Notes: generated by a model not told the origin, from the sequence alone. Positions 1-9,157 are shown, counted from the first letter of the stretch. The stretch: 64,000 bases of DNA from Amycolatopsis acidiphila (GCF_021391495.1 NZ_CP090063.1:62001-126000), one strand, 5' to 3'. Numbers and translations: made by a program.

Positions 1-373
1 TGATCGTCCTCGCCTTGGGCTGGAACTCCGCGGTCTGCAGCACGAGCGTGACCAGTGCCGTGGCCGCCCACACCAGCGCGCTCGCCACGGCGGCGGGCCG
101 CGCCAGCGCGAGCACCGGTTCGGTCAGCTTCGGCCGGTCGTAACCGACGAGCACCGACAGCAGGCCGAGCCCGATGGTGGTCACGGCCGCCAGGTCGAGC
201 AGCACGCGCACCACCGGGATGGCGACCGAGACCACCTCGCTCACGTCGGTCACGCCCGGCACGGGGGTGGTCGTGGTCAGCGCGACCCCGACCAGCACCC
301 CGGCCAGCGCCGCCGCGACCGCGGCGACGAGCGTCGAGTACCGCACGGGCGAGGTGGTCCCGGCCTTCGTCAC
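1..373 (-). CDS. copD: CopD-family membrane protein, N-terminal part (gene continues past the window edge)
   Basis: Reading leftwards from a GTG at 373, an uninterrupted frame runs off the window start and gives 124 N-terminal codons. The visible part is hydrophobic: a first membrane segment near residues 12-32 and further ones near 50-75 and 90-115, separated by short loops. The GTG overlaps the CopC stop in a GTGA, so the two are translationally coupled. CopD proteins are multi-pass inner-membrane partners of CopC in copper uptake or tolerance. The assignment rests on this coupling and on the membrane pattern, since the conserved C-terminal part lies outside the window. Confidence 0.72.
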   Translation of the reverse strand, partial: MTKAGTTSPVRYSTLVAAVAAALAGVLVGVALTTTTPVPGVTDVSEVVSVAIPVVRVLLDLAAVTTIGLGLLSVLVGYDRPKLTEPVLALARPAAVASALVWAATALVTLVLQTAEFQPKARTI

Positions 374-906
374 GGCCTCTTCTCCCGGCCCGTCCGCAGT
401 GCGAGCGTCAGCCCGATCGCCAGCAGGACGACCGCGCCCAAGATCCACACCCAGACCGGGACGCCGCCGCCGCCCGAACCACTGTCGGACTGGGTGGCGG
501 CGCCGGTGGCCGCCCCGGCCGTGGCCGGGGTGCCGTTGCCGGCCTTGGTGAGGGTGAACGTGTACTCGCCCTCGACCGGGTGCCCGTCCGCGGACAGGAT
601 CCGGTAGCCGACCGTGTAGGTCCCGGCGGGACCGAGCGGCCGCACGGCGGCGGTGATCACATTGCTGTTGATCTCCACCGCGCCCTCGGCCCACTGCGAC
701 TTGTCCGGTCCGACGACCGAGATCTGGTTGATGTCACCGCCCTGGACCGGGGCGTCGAAGGTGAGCGTGATCTTGGCGGGCCCGGTCTCGAGCGAGGCGC
801 CCTTGCCCGGGTCGGTCGAGATCAGCACGTTGTGGGCGAGCGCCGGGGTGGCCGTGCCGATCATGGCCGCCACCGTCAGCGCCAGCACCGCGAGTGCCTT
901 GCGCAT
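370..906 (-). CDS. copC: CopC-domain copper-binding protein with C-terminal membrane anchor
   Basis: The product has 178 residues. It has a cleavable-looking signal peptide (residues 1-24, ending ATPALA before HNVL), a CopC beta-sandwich at about 25-122, a Thr/Gly/Ser linker and a C-terminal membrane helix near 150-168 followed by basic residues. The N-terminal His of the mature chain and the later DGHPVEGEY segment match the copper-binding pattern of CopC proteins. Its ATG directly follows the TAG stop of the YcnI gene, and its stop overlaps the copD start, so the three form a tight operon. The likely role is extracytoplasmic copper binding and delivery to CopD. Confidence 0.9.
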   Translation of the reverse strand: MRKALAVLALTVAAMIGTATPALAHNVLISTDPGKGASLETGPAKITLTFDAPVQGGDINQISVVGPDKSQWAEGAVEINSNVITAAVRPLGPAGTYTVGYRILSADGHPVEGEYTFTLTKAGNGTPATAGAATGAATQSDSGSGGGGVPVWVWILGAVVLLAIGLTLALRTGREKRP

Positions 907-1641
907 CTACTTCGCCGCCTTGCGGCCGCGCAGGACAGCGCCGCCGCCGATGCCGAGCCCGAGCGCGCCGACGACCAGCCCGGCGCCGCCGAGCCAGCGT
1001 GCCGTGCTGTCGGTCGAGCCGGCGGTCGCGGAGTCACCGGTGGTCGACGCGCTCATGGTGTGCGCGTCGTGCCCGGTCCCGGTCGACGCGGCGGCGAGCT
1101 GCACGGTCGGTGCCGGGTGCTCCGGCTCCGCGCCGCCGTTCTCCACCTGGTCCCAGTTCACGACCTGGCCGTCGTCGTAGGTCTGGATCGCGGGCAGCAC
1201 CAATTCGTCGACATTGGACGGCAGAGTGGACGCGGAGATCTCGAACTCCTGGAACTCGGCGTCGCCCTTGGCGATCCCCGAGCCGGGCTGCGCGGTGAAG
1301 ACGATCTTCGTGACCGGGTTGGTCACGTCGAGGTTCTTGCCGTCCTTCACCGGGGCGGGCAGCGGGGTCTTCACGACCTGGGCCGTCCAGCCCGGCACCG
1401 GCTTGTAGCGCACGGTGCTGATCGCGTACTCCGGCTTGAAGTCGACCTCGACCTTGTTCGTGCCGGCGTCCTCCTCCTCGTTGGGCACGCGGAAGACGAT
1501 GGTGCCGCTGCCGCCCTTCTGCGGCTCGCTGCCGTAGATGTTCGCGGTCACGTGCGCGGACGCGACGCCCGCACCGAGAAGCCCGGCGACACCGAACGTG
1601 GCGGCCAGGACGGACGCGCGCAGGGCGTGGTTTTTCGACAT
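907..1641 (-). CDS. ycnI: YcnI-family (DUF1775) copper-associated protein
   Basis: The product has 244 residues: a signal peptide (1-29, ending VASA before HVTANIYG), a DUF1775 domain at about 30-165, a low-complexity stretch, and a C-terminal membrane helix near 218-238 with a basic tail. The His right after the predicted signal cleavage site is the expected copper ligand of YcnI proteins. A Shine-Dalgarno AGGAG lies upstream of the ATG. It sits between a small membrane protein and copC, the usual YcnI-CopC-CopD arrangement. It probably acts outside the membrane in copper trafficking; family members bind Cu(II). Confidence 0.9.
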   Translation of the reverse strand: MSKNHALRASVLAATFGVAGLLGAGVASAHVTANIYGSEPQKGGSGTIVFRVPNEEEDAGTNKVEVDFKPEYAISTVRYKPVPGWTAQVVKTPLPAPVKDGKNLDVTNPVTKIVFTAQPGSGIAKGDAEFQEFEISASTLPSNVDELVLPAIQTYDDGQVVNWDQVENGGAEPEHPAPTVQLAAASTGTGHDAHTMSASTTGDSATAGSTDSTARWLGGAGLVVGALGLGIGGGAVLRGRKAAK

Positions 1642-1710
1642 GGAAGTTCCTGCTCCTGAACATGAGTACTGGACCGGCGCGGGGAGAGCGCCGGGTTGAC
1701 GGGGGAAGGT

Positions 1711-2235
1711 TCAGGAGCAGGGCGGCGGGCCGCGCCGCCGGTGCACGCGCCGCAGCAGCACCGAGAGCGTCGGCGTGTCCGCCGCGGGCGTGACGGGGAT
1801 CAGGACGGGAGCGCCTGCGACGGGTGCCGGCCGCCATACGACGGGCAGCAGGAGCCACAGGCCGGCGACCGCGAGCCGCGCCATCGACTCGGCGTGCGCG
1901 AGCAGGACCGCGGTGAGCACGGTCGCCACCGCGTGCGCGAGGTACATCTCCGGCCGCGGTGAGGTCATGTGCCCCATCAGCTCGGTGAGTACGAGGTGCA
2001 TCGCCGTCTGCGCGACCCCGAGCACGGCCAGCACGCCGAGCGGGCCCTTCGTCTTCTCGGCGAGCGCCGCCCCCATCCAGCCGATGAGGACGGTGAGCAA
2101 CAGGGTCAGCGCGGTGTCGGGCATGCCGCCGCCGGCGAGCGCGTGCGCGGTGATCGCGAGCCCGGCCGAGGACAGCGCGAGCAGTCCGCCACGCAGCCCG
2201 CGTGACACAGCGTGCTGTCGAGGGGCTCTGCTCAC
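1711..2235 (-). CDS. Small polytopic membrane protein upstream of the copper genes
   Basis: The product has 174 residues and four to five predicted membrane segments (about 18-35, 40-58, 66-84, 97-116, 120-135), then a Pro-rich tail and a basic, Cys-containing C-terminus (HRRRGPPPCS). It contains several His and Met residues in loops (HLVLTELMGHMTSPRPEMYLAH), which would suit a metal-handling protein. I do not recognise a characterised family. Position and orientation at the head of the ycnI-copC-copD run suggest it belongs to the same copper operon, although a gap of about 70 bases separates it from ycnI. Confidence 0.7.
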   Translation of the reverse strand: MSRAPRQHAVSRGLRGGLLALSSAGLAITAHALAGGGMPDTALTLLLTVLIGWMGAALAEKTKGPLGVLAVLGVAQTAMHLVLTELMGHMTSPRPEMYLAHAVATVLTAVLLAHAESMARLAVAGLWLLLPVVWRPAPVAGAPVLIPVTPAADTPTLSVLLRRVHRRRGPPPCS

Positions 2236-2502
2236 CCGCCCAGCGTAGGAGACCGTTCGGTGGGTTCACACGCCCGTCTCATGTGGTGAACGCAACGTTG
2301 GCACGGAACGTGAAAATTTGTGAAGAAAGGTTATGTTCCCTGGTCAGAGGCCATCCGATCAGGTGATCAACACCGTTGCGGGCCCTTCCGGAGGGTGGCC
2401 GAAGTTGCCCATTAACAAGGAATGAGGAACGGTGATCAGGCCATTGACCGGCTTCTCCGTTCTTCCGAACGGGTGAACATGACCGGGAGGGAGCCGCACC
2501 GC

Positions 2503-3150
2503 GTGAACCTGTTCGACTACGTTGCGGACCGGTGGAGCAGACTTTCGCTGCAAGCCTGGCTGCATGTCAGCGAAGTCGTGCAAGCCACCATCGTCGCCGC
2601 GGTGATCGGGGTGCTGATCGGCGTCGCGGTGTACCGCAGCCCGATCGGCTCGGCCCTCGCCACCGCGCTGGCCAGCACGATCCTCACCATCCCGTCCTTC
2701 GCGCTGATCGGTCTGCTGATCCCGATCGTCGGGCTCGGCGTCGCGCCGAGCGTCATCCCACTCGTTGTCTATGCCCTGTTGCCGATCGTGCGAAACACGA
2801 TCGTCGGACTGTCCGGGGTGGACCCGGCGGTGACCGACGCGGCCAAGGGCATCGGCATGAACCGCTTCGGCGTGCTCACCCGCGTCGAGCTGCGGCTGGC
2901 CTGGCCCGCCATCCTCGCCGGGATGCGCGTCGCCACCCAGATGCTGATGGGCATCGCGGTGATCGCTGCCTACGCGAAGGGGCCCGGCCTCGGCTCCGAG
3001 GTGTTCTCCGGGCTGACGCGCGCGGGCAGCGCGAACGCCACCAACCAGGCGCTCACCGGCACGATCGGCGTGGTCATCCTCGCGCTGATCCTCGACGGCA
3101 TCTACGTCATCATCGCCCGTTTCACCGTTCCGAGGGGTGTCCGTGTCTGA
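2503..3150 (+). CDS. Osmoprotectant (betaine/choline-type) ABC transporter permease 1
   Basis: I chose the GTG at 2503 because GGGAGG lies about ten bases upstream; an ATG 24 bases earlier lacks a ribosome site. The product has 215 residues, with about five membrane helices and the MetI-like permease loop (VDPAVTDAAKGIGMNRFGVLTRVELRLA split around the conserved G) at about 105-135. This is the EAA-type contact for the ATPase. It is the first of four overlapping genes (permease, ATPase, permease, binding protein), which is the OpuC/ProU order. The transporter most likely imports glycine betaine, choline or a related solute under osmotic stress. Confidence 0.88.
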   Translation: MNLFDYVADRWSRLSLQAWLHVSEVVQATIVAAVIGVLIGVAVYRSPIGSALATALASTILTIPSFALIGLLIPIVGLGVAPSVIPLVVYALLPIVRNTIVGLSGVDPAVTDAAKGIGMNRFGVLTRVELRLAWPAILAGMRVATQMLMGIAVIAAYAKGPGLGSEVFSGLTRAGSANATNQALTGTIGVVILALILDGIYVIIARFTVPRGVRV

Positions 3151-4330
3151 AACGATCGAAACCACATCCGGCGTCGAGGAAGGCGCCGGCAATGCTGTCT
3201 CCGGCGTGGAGATCCAGCTGGAGCACGTGACGAAGCGGTACCCGGGCACGCGGCAGCCCGCGGTCGAGGACGTCACGATGACCATCCCGGCCGGGAAGAT
3301 CGTGATCCTGGTCGGCCCCTCGGGCTGCGGCAAGACGACCACGATGCGGATGATCAACCGGCTGATCGAGCCGACCTCGGGCCGGATCACCATCGGCGGT
3401 GAGGACGCGCTGAGCCTCAACCCGGACCGGCTGCGCCGCAAGGTCGGCTACGCGATCCAGCAGGCCGGGCTGTTCCCGCACTTCACGGTCGCGCAGAACA
3501 TCGCCGTCGTGCCGGGGCTGCTCGGCTGGGACAAGAAGAAGGTCGGCAACCGGGTCGAGGAGATGATGGACCTGGTCGGGCTCGACCCGAAGCAGTTCCA
3601 CGACCGCTACCCGCGCCAGCTCTCCGGCGGTCAGCAGCAGCGCGTCGGGGTGGCACGGGCGCTCGCGGCGGACCCCCCGGTGCTGCTGATGGACGAGCCG
3701 TTCGGCGCGGTGGACCCGATCACCCGCGGCAACCTCCAGGACGAGCTGCTGCGGCTGCAGTCCGAACTGCACAAGACGATCGTGTTCGTCACGCACGACT
3801 TCGACGAGGCCGTGAAGCTCGGCGACAAGATCGCGGTGCTCGGCGACCAGTCGAAGATCCTGCAGTACGACACCCCGGACGCGATCCTCGCGAACCCCGC
3901 CGACGACACGGTCGCCGGGTTCGTCGGCGCCGGCGCCTCGCTCAAGCAGCTCACGCTGCTGCGCGTGCGCGACGTCGAGCTCAGGACCGACGCGGTGACC
4001 GCGACCTACGGCGAGTCGCCCGAGGACCTGCGCCAGAAGCTGACAGAGCAGCGCAAGACCTACGCTCTGATCCTCGACGAGCGCAAGCGCCCGGTCCGCT
4101 GGGCGCACGTCCGCGACCTGCGCGCCGCGACCTCGTTGGCCACGGTCGGCAGGCCGCTCGGCGACCTGGTCAGCCTGCAGTCCACGCTGCAGGACGCGCT
4201 CGAGGCGATGCTCGTCGAGGGCGGCGGGGTGCCGGTCACCGGTCAGCGCGGCGAGTACGCGGGCATGATCGAGCTGGACACGGTGATGGCGACGATCCAG
4301 CGCCTGCGCGAGGAGCACGCCGAATCATGA
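3143..4330 (+). CDS. Osmoprotectant ABC transporter ATP-binding protein (OpuCA/ProV type)
   Basis: The start is the GTG at 3143, with GAGGGG five bases upstream; an in-frame GTG at 3137 is the alternative. The product has 395 residues. An ABC ATPase domain occupies about 25-260, with Walker A GPSGCGKTT, the signature LSGGQQQR and Walker B VLLMDEP, and the family's long-range helical insert. About 110 C-terminal residues form a CBS-like region, the part that senses ionic strength in OpuA-type transporters. It overlaps the upstream permease and ends in an ATGA overlap with the second permease. Confidence 0.92.
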   Translation: MSETIETTSGVEEGAGNAVSGVEIQLEHVTKRYPGTRQPAVEDVTMTIPAGKIVILVGPSGCGKTTTMRMINRLIEPTSGRITIGGEDALSLNPDRLRRKVGYAIQQAGLFPHFTVAQNIAVVPGLLGWDKKKVGNRVEEMMDLVGLDPKQFHDRYPRQLSGGQQQRVGVARALAADPPVLLMDEPFGAVDPITRGNLQDELLRLQSELHKTIVFVTHDFDEAVKLGDKIAVLGDQSKILQYDTPDAILANPADDTVAGFVGAGASLKQLTLLRVRDVELRTDAVTATYGESPEDLRQKLTEQRKTYALILDERKRPVRWAHVRDLRAATSLATVGRPLGDLVSLQSTLQDALEAMLVEGGGVPVTGQRGEYAGMIELDTVMATIQRLREEHAES

Positions 4331-5103
4331 CCACCACCGTAGACACCGGTTTCTCGACCGAGTCCGGCTCGCGGCGCGCGGAACGCGGCCGGTTCATCGC
4401 CCAGCCGCTCGCCGTGGTCGTCATCGTCGGCGCGGTGCTGATCTGGGCGCTGAACCGGGACAACGACGCGATCGAGGCCACGAACCTCAACATCTCCACC
4501 CTGCTCGCCGACACCTGGGCGCACCTGCTGATCACCATCGCGGTCGCGGCGATCGTCGTCGTGGTCGCGGTACCGCTGGGCATGCTGCTGACCCGCAGGT
4601 GGGCCCGCCGGTTCGCGCCGGTGTTCCTGACCATCGCGAACATCGGTCAGGCCGCGCCGGCGCTCGGCATGATCGTGTTGTTCTTCCTCTGGACCAGCTG
4701 GGAAGGCTTCTGGTGCGCGGTGCTGCCGCTGGCCTTCTACTCGCTGCTTCCGGTGCTGCGCAACACGATCGTCGGCATCGAGGCGGTCGACCCGGCGCTC
4801 ACCGACGCCGGTCGCGGCATCGGGATGTCCGGGGCCGGCGTGCTCTGGCGTATTGAAATGCCGTTGGCCGTGCCGCTCATCCTGGCCGGCCTGCGGACCG
4901 CGCTCGTCCTCGCCGTCGGGACCGCGACGCTGGCGTTCTTCGTCGACGGTGGCGGGCTCGGCGAGCTGATCGACACCGGGTACAAGCTCAACCGGGTCCC
5001 GGTGCTGATCACCGGCGCGGTGCTCGCGGTCGGCCTGGCACTGCTGGTCGACTGGGTCGGCGCGGTGCTCGAGGAGGTTTTCGGACCGAGGGGGCTCAAG
5101 TGA
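4327..5103 (+). CDS. Osmoprotectant ABC transporter permease 2
   Basis: The product has 258 residues with a charged N-terminus of about 25 residues and five to six membrane helices. The permease contact loop (VDPALTDAGRGIGMSGAGVL) lies near residues 155-175 and closely resembles the loop in the first permease, so the two probably form a heterodimeric channel. The start codon overlaps the ATPase stop (ATGA), and the stop overlaps the start of the binding-protein gene (GTGA), which indicates strict co-translation. Confidence 0.9.
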   Translation: MTTTVDTGFSTESGSRRAERGRFIAQPLAVVVIVGAVLIWALNRDNDAIEATNLNISTLLADTWAHLLITIAVAAIVVVVAVPLGMLLTRRWARRFAPVFLTIANIGQAAPALGMIVLFFLWTSWEGFWCAVLPLAFYSLLPVLRNTIVGIEAVDPALTDAGRGIGMSGAGVLWRIEMPLAVPLILAGLRTALVLAVGTATLAFFVDGGGLGELIDTGYKLNRVPVLITGAVLAVGLALLVDWVGAVLEEVFGPRGLK

Positions 5104-6062
5104 AGCATCGTCTGAAGGCGCTGCTGGGTGTCGTGTTGCTGGCTTCGTCGCTGACCGCCTGTGGTCTGGACGTCAACGCGGCCCTGCCGTACAAGGTGCA
5201 GCCGGGCTCGATCCGGCCGGTGCCGAGCCTCGAGGGGCTGAGCGTGACGGTGGGGTCGAAGGACTTCACCGAGAACATCATCCTGGCCTACCTGGCGGAA
5301 CTCGCGCTGTCGGCGGCGGGCGCGGACGTCACGGACCTGTCGAACATCAGCGGCTCCAACAGCGCACGGCAGGCGCTGCTCAACGGGCAGATCGACATGT
5401 CGTGGGAGTACACCGGCACCGCCTGGATCTCCTACCAGGGCAACACCCAGCCGATCCCGGACGAGCAGCGGCAGTTCGACGCGGTCAAGGCGGCCGACGA
5501 GAAGCAGAACGGCATCACCTGGCTCGACTACTCGCCGCTGAACGACACGTATGCCTTCGGCACCAAGGAGTCCTACGCCGCCGCGCACAACCTCAAGACC
5601 AATTCGGACATGACCGCGTTCCTCAAGCAACACCCCGACCAGGCGGTGTTCTGCGTGGAGACCGAGTTCGCGAGCCGGCAGGACGGCATGCCCGGGGTGC
5701 AGAAGGTCTACGGGTTCCCGACGTCGAACGTCAAGACGTTCGGCACCGGCGCGATCTACTCGGCGGTCGCGAGCGGCAGCTGCAACTTCGGTGAGATCTT
5801 CACGACCGACGGCCGGATCGCGGGACTGAACCTGCGCGTGCTGGACGACGACAAGAAGTTCTTCCCGCAGTACAACGCGTCGGTGACGATGAAGCAGTCC
5901 TTCCTGGAGGCGCATCCGGCGCTCGCGAACGTGCTCGTGCCGGTCGGCAAGGCGATGGACAACAAGCAGATGATCGAGCTCTGCAAGCAGGTCGACGTCG
6001 ACGGCAAGGACGCCGGTGAGGTCGCCCGGGACTGGATGATCTCCAAGGGCTTCATCAAGTGA
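5100..6062 (+). CDS. Osmoprotectant substrate-binding lipoprotein (OpuCC/ProX-like)
   Basis: The product has 320 residues. Lys/Arg residues at the N-terminus, a hydrophobic core and a lipobox ending LTAC with Cys21 mark it as a lipoprotein. The mature domain (about 45-318) is a type-II binding protein of the glycine betaine class: VGSKDFTENIILAYL near the start and WEYTGTAW near residue 100 are signature segments, and the aromatic residues would form the quaternary-amine cage. It is the last gene of the importer operon and captures the solute outside the membrane. Confidence 0.9.
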   Translation: MKHRLKALLGVVLLASSLTACGLDVNAALPYKVQPGSIRPVPSLEGLSVTVGSKDFTENIILAYLAELALSAAGADVTDLSNISGSNSARQALLNGQIDMSWEYTGTAWISYQGNTQPIPDEQRQFDAVKAADEKQNGITWLDYSPLNDTYAFGTKESYAAAHNLKTNSDMTAFLKQHPDQAVFCVETEFASRQDGMPGVQKVYGFPTSNVKTFGTGAIYSAVASGSCNFGEIFTTDGRIAGLNLRVLDDDKKFFPQYNASVTMKQSFLEAHPALANVLVPVGKAMDNKQMIELCKQVDVDGKDAGEVARDWMISKGFIK

Positions 6063-6068
6063 CCGGGG

Positions 6069-6533
6069 TCAGACACCCAGTCGCTTGAGGATCTGCCCCT
6101 CGAGTCGCTCCAGTTCGGCGCCCACCGCCTGGTGCGCGGCTTTGCGGCGGGACGCGGGCATGCGTTCCGCCGCCCGGACCGCGGCGGTCAGCTGGTGCAG
6201 GGTCGAGCGGGCGTCGGCGCCGAACTTGACGTCCTCGTTGCTCGCGCGCGGGGCTTCGATCAGCTCCGTGACAGCCTCCGACACCCCGGCGATGCGGGCG
6301 AGCAGCCCGGCGCCCCGACCGGTGAACTCGGGCAGCCGCTCGACGGGCACGCCCAGCTTGCGGGCCTGGTACCGGTCGTAGGCCTCGCGCGCGGCGCCGG
6401 CCGCGCGCACCGCGACGGGCGCCAGCACCGGCAACACCGCCGGCACGACGACCTTGGCCACGGAGACCGCGTTGCGGGCCTTCTTCGGCGTCAAACCCTT
6501 ACCGGCGGACTCGGCGGTCTTCTTGCGTGCCAT
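6069..6533 (-). CDS. DUF6474 family protein
   Basis: The product has 154 residues: a Lys-rich N-terminus (MARKKTAESAGKG), a hydrophobic Ala/Val segment at about 25-45, then a mostly helical, Arg/Glu-rich domain. The start of the domain (LTPKKARNAVSVAKVVVPAVLP) fits actinobacterial proteins grouped as DUF6474, whose function is unknown. It converges on the importer operon, with a gap of only six bases, and is divergent from the nuclease gene with 74 bases between start codons. The family name is from memory and should be confirmed. Confidence 0.65.
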   Translation of the reverse strand: MARKKTAESAGKGLTPKKARNAVSVAKVVVPAVLPVLAPVAVRAAGAAREAYDRYQARKLGVPVERLPEFTGRGAGLLARIAGVSEAVTELIEAPRASNEDVKFGADARSTLHQLTAAVRAAERMPASRRKAAHQAVGAELERLEGQILKRLGV

Positions 6534-6607
6534 GGGATGAACTTACTGGTCGTGCCAAGTCCGGGCACGCCGGACGCGCGTCAGTTCTGTCGGAGGGTGC
6601 TTCTACA

Positions 6608-8248
6608 GTGGTTGATGTGGAAACAGAGGTGCTTCTCGATGCCGGGGCGGTGAGCCGCTGCCGGCGCCGGGTGCATCTCGAGGCCGACCCGTCGATGCGT
6701 GGCACCCGGCTCGCCCCGCCGGATCCGGCCGCCGAGCAGCGCATCGCCGACGCGGCCACGCACCGGATGGAGATCCGGCGGCGGCTGGTCGAGGCCATCC
6801 CCGGCGCCTGGGTGACGGTGCCGCGTGAACTGCCCGCCGACGAACGAGCCCGCATCACCGAGCAGGCGCTGGCCGACGGCGCCGGCTACATCTGGGGCGC
6901 GCTGCTGCCCGCCGATCGTCATGGCCACCGCCGTGGCGGCGCCGAGCTGCTCGTCCGCGCCGAAGGCGGGTACCTGCCGCTGCTCGTCGTGCGGCACCGC
7001 ATCACCGACCCGGGCACCGGCGCGGTGACGACGGCGCCGACGGATCTCGACCCCGCGCACGCCCTCGTCGACGAGCAGCGCAAGGTCCGTTCGCAGGCGC
7101 GTGACCAGCTACGGCTCGCGCACCTGCGCCGGATGCTGGAGACACTGGGCCTCGCGGCGCAGCGGCCGCTCGGCGGGGTCATCGGCCTGGACGCCGACGT
7201 GGTGCTGTGGCACGACCTCGCCGCCCCCACCTGGCCCGGCGGCCGCAGCGCGCTCGCCGAGTACGACAGCCGCTTCGCCGACCGGGTCGCCGTCGCGCGG
7301 GCCGCGGCCACCGGCGGTCCGGCGCTGGCCGAACCGTCGCGGATCCTGGAGTGCCGCACCTGCCCCTGGTGGCCGACGTGCGAGGCGGAGCTGCGCGCGG
7401 TCCGGGACGTGAGCCTGGTCGTGCGCGGTGAGGACGCGGTGGAGCTGCGGCGCGCGGGTGTGTCCACGGTGGACAAGCTGGCGGCGCTGGACCCGGCCGA
7501 CGAGCCGCCGATCGTCTGGACCTCCGGCACGTTCGCCGACGCCGTCGCGCTGGCCCGCGCCTGGCTCGCGGACCTCACCGTCGTGCGCCGGGTGCGCGAG
7601 GTGGCCGTCCCGCGCGGGGACGTCGAGGTCGACGTGGACATGGAGAGCTTCGGCGAGTCGGGCGCGTACCTGTGGGGCTGCCTGCTGTCCGGCGCGGACA
7701 TCGGCATGACGCAGGGCTACCGCTCGTTCGTCACCTGGGACCCACTGCCGACGGTGGACGAGGCGCGGTCGTTCGCCCAGTTCTGGGCGTGGCTGTGCGA
7801 GGTGCGCGCCCGCACCGCCGCAGCCGGGCTGACCTTCCGCGCGTACTGCTACAACGCGATGGCCGAGAACCGCTGGCTGTTCGGCTCGGTGGAGCGCTTC
7901 GGCGGTCTCGACGGCATCCCCGGCAAGGGCGAGGTCCAGTCCTTTGTGGACTCCGACGAGTGGGTGGACCTGTTCCGCGGGGTGTCGGACCAGTTCCTGT
8001 GCGCCCGCGGCAAGGGGCTGAAGGTGGTCGCCCCGGTGGCCGGGTTCAGCTGGCGGGACCCGGAGGCGAGCGGCGAGGCGTCGATGCGCTGGTACCGCGA
8101 CGCCGTCGGCATGGACGGCGCCGAGCCGGACGCCGGCCAGCGCGAACGCCTCCTGCGCTACAACGAGGACGACGTCCGCGCCACCCGCGTCCTGCGGGCC
8201 TGGATGTCCGGCCCGGCCAACGAGATCCCGTACATGGGCGACCTCTAG
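6608..8248 (+). CDS. TM0106-family RecB-like nuclease with RNase H-like C-terminal domain
   Basis: I chose the GTG at 6608, behind GGAGGG; a frame open further upstream has no ribosome site. The product has 546 residues. The N-terminal half resembles the RecB/Cas4 nuclease fold and ends in a Cys cluster (LECRTCPWWPTCEAEL, about residues 249-264) of the kind that binds an Fe-S cluster or zinc. The C-terminal half looks RNase H-like: DVDMES near 347 and YNEDD near 518 are candidate acidic metal ligands. A DNA-processing nuclease is likely. It is not beside cas genes. Its stop overlaps the convergent dehydrogenase stop in CTAG. Confidence 0.82.
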   Translation: MVDVETEVLLDAGAVSRCRRRVHLEADPSMRGTRLAPPDPAAEQRIADAATHRMEIRRRLVEAIPGAWVTVPRELPADERARITEQALADGAGYIWGALLPADRHGHRRGGAELLVRAEGGYLPLLVVRHRITDPGTGAVTTAPTDLDPAHALVDEQRKVRSQARDQLRLAHLRRMLETLGLAAQRPLGGVIGLDADVVLWHDLAAPTWPGGRSALAEYDSRFADRVAVARAAATGGPALAEPSRILECRTCPWWPTCEAELRAVRDVSLVVRGEDAVELRRAGVSTVDKLAALDPADEPPIVWTSGTFADAVALARAWLADLTVVRRVREVAVPRGDVEVDVDMESFGESGAYLWGCLLSGADIGMTQGYRSFVTWDPLPTVDEARSFAQFWAWLCEVRARTAAAGLTFRAYCYNAMAENRWLFGSVERFGGLDGIPGKGEVQSFVDSDEWVDLFRGVSDQFLCARGKGLKVVAPVAGFSWRDPEASGEASMRWYRDAVGMDGAEPDAGQRERLLRYNEDDVRATRVLRAWMSGPANEIPYMGDL

Positions 8249-9003
8249 CGGGGCGCCATCCGGATCGAGCCGTCCATCCGGATGACCTCGCCGTTGAGGT
8301 AGTCGTGCTCGACGATGTCCACCGCCAGCTGCGCGTACTCGTCCGGGCGCGCCAGCCGCTTCGGGAACGGCACGCTCGCCGCCAGTCCCGCGCGGAACTC
8401 CTCGCTGACCGTGGCCAGCATCGGGGTGTCGACGATGCCGGGCGCGATCGTCGCCACCCGGATGCCGTGGGACGCGAGGTCGCGCGCGGCGGGCAGGGTC
8501 ATCCCGACCACCCCGCCCTTCGAGGCGGAGTAGGCGATCTGCCCGATCTGCCCGTCGAACGCCGCGACCGAGGCGGTGTTCACGATGACGCCGCGCGCGT
8601 CGTCCGCCAGCGGCTCGGTCTTCGCGATCGCCTCGGCGGCCAGGGTGACGACGTTGAACGTGCCGATCAGGTTGACCTCGATGACTTTGCGGAACAGGTT
8701 GAGGTCGTGCGTGCCCTTCTTCGACAGGATGCGCGCGGACGGGCCGATGCCCGCGCAGTTCACCACGGTCCGCAGCGGCACGCCGGATCCGGCGGCCTGC
8801 TCGACCGCCGAGGCCACCTGCTCGGGGTCGGTCACGTCGGTCTCGACGTAGGTCACGCCGTCCACCTTCGGCGCTTTTTCGATCCCGCCCGCGAGATCGA
8901 GCGCGAACACCCGCGCCCCCTTCGCCGCGAGGGCCTGCGCGGTCGCCCCGCCGAGGCCGGAGGCACCCCCGGTGACGATCGCCGCCGTGTCCGTGATCCG
9001 CAT
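8245..9003 (-). CDS. SDR-family 3-hydroxyacyl-CoA dehydrogenase (type II-like)
   Basis: The product has 252 residues, the full length of a classical short-chain dehydrogenase. It has the cofactor motif TGGASGLG at 12-19, a D-x-A-x-x-I-like acidic residue (Asp36, favouring NAD), NCAG near 90 and the catalytic YSASKGG near 160. The insert around KKGTHDLNLFRKVIEVNLIGTFNV is typical of the HSD17B10-like 3-hydroxyacyl-CoA dehydrogenases of actinobacteria. The likely role is oxidation of short-chain 3-hydroxyacyl-CoA in fatty or branched-chain acid breakdown. It stands alone. Confidence 0.85.
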   Translation of the reverse strand: MRITDTAAIVTGGASGLGGATAQALAAKGARVFALDLAGGIEKAPKVDGVTYVETDVTDPEQVASAVEQAAGSGVPLRTVVNCAGIGPSARILSKKGTHDLNLFRKVIEVNLIGTFNVVTLAAEAIAKTEPLADDARGVIVNTASVAAFDGQIGQIAYSASKGGVVGMTLPAARDLASHGIRVATIAPGIVDTPMLATVSEEFRAGLAASVPFPKRLARPDEYAQLAVDIVEHDYLNGEVIRMDGSIRMAPR

Positions 9004-9157
9004 TTCGTTCCCCTCTCACCTGGGCCGCACTGCCGGATGTCAGGTTAACGGCCGTTCGCACGCCCGCGGGGTGGCCCTCCTCACCCGTAGCGCGGAGTAT
9101 TCGGGGCCGACCCCTGCAGTTAGCGCGGTCGTCAACTCCGGATGTCACCTTCGCAGC

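Noticed and set aside
2236..2502. Sigma-70 promoter for the osmoprotectant importer
   Set aside because: Several A/T-rich hexamers occur near 2298-2336, but no pair with good spacing and sequence stands out.
8972..9157. A 62-residue N-terminal extension of UDP-glucose dehydrogenase
   Set aside because: The extension lacks similarity to the family, whose Rossmann motif should be at the N-terminus, and part of it overlaps the start of the divergent dehydrogenase gene.
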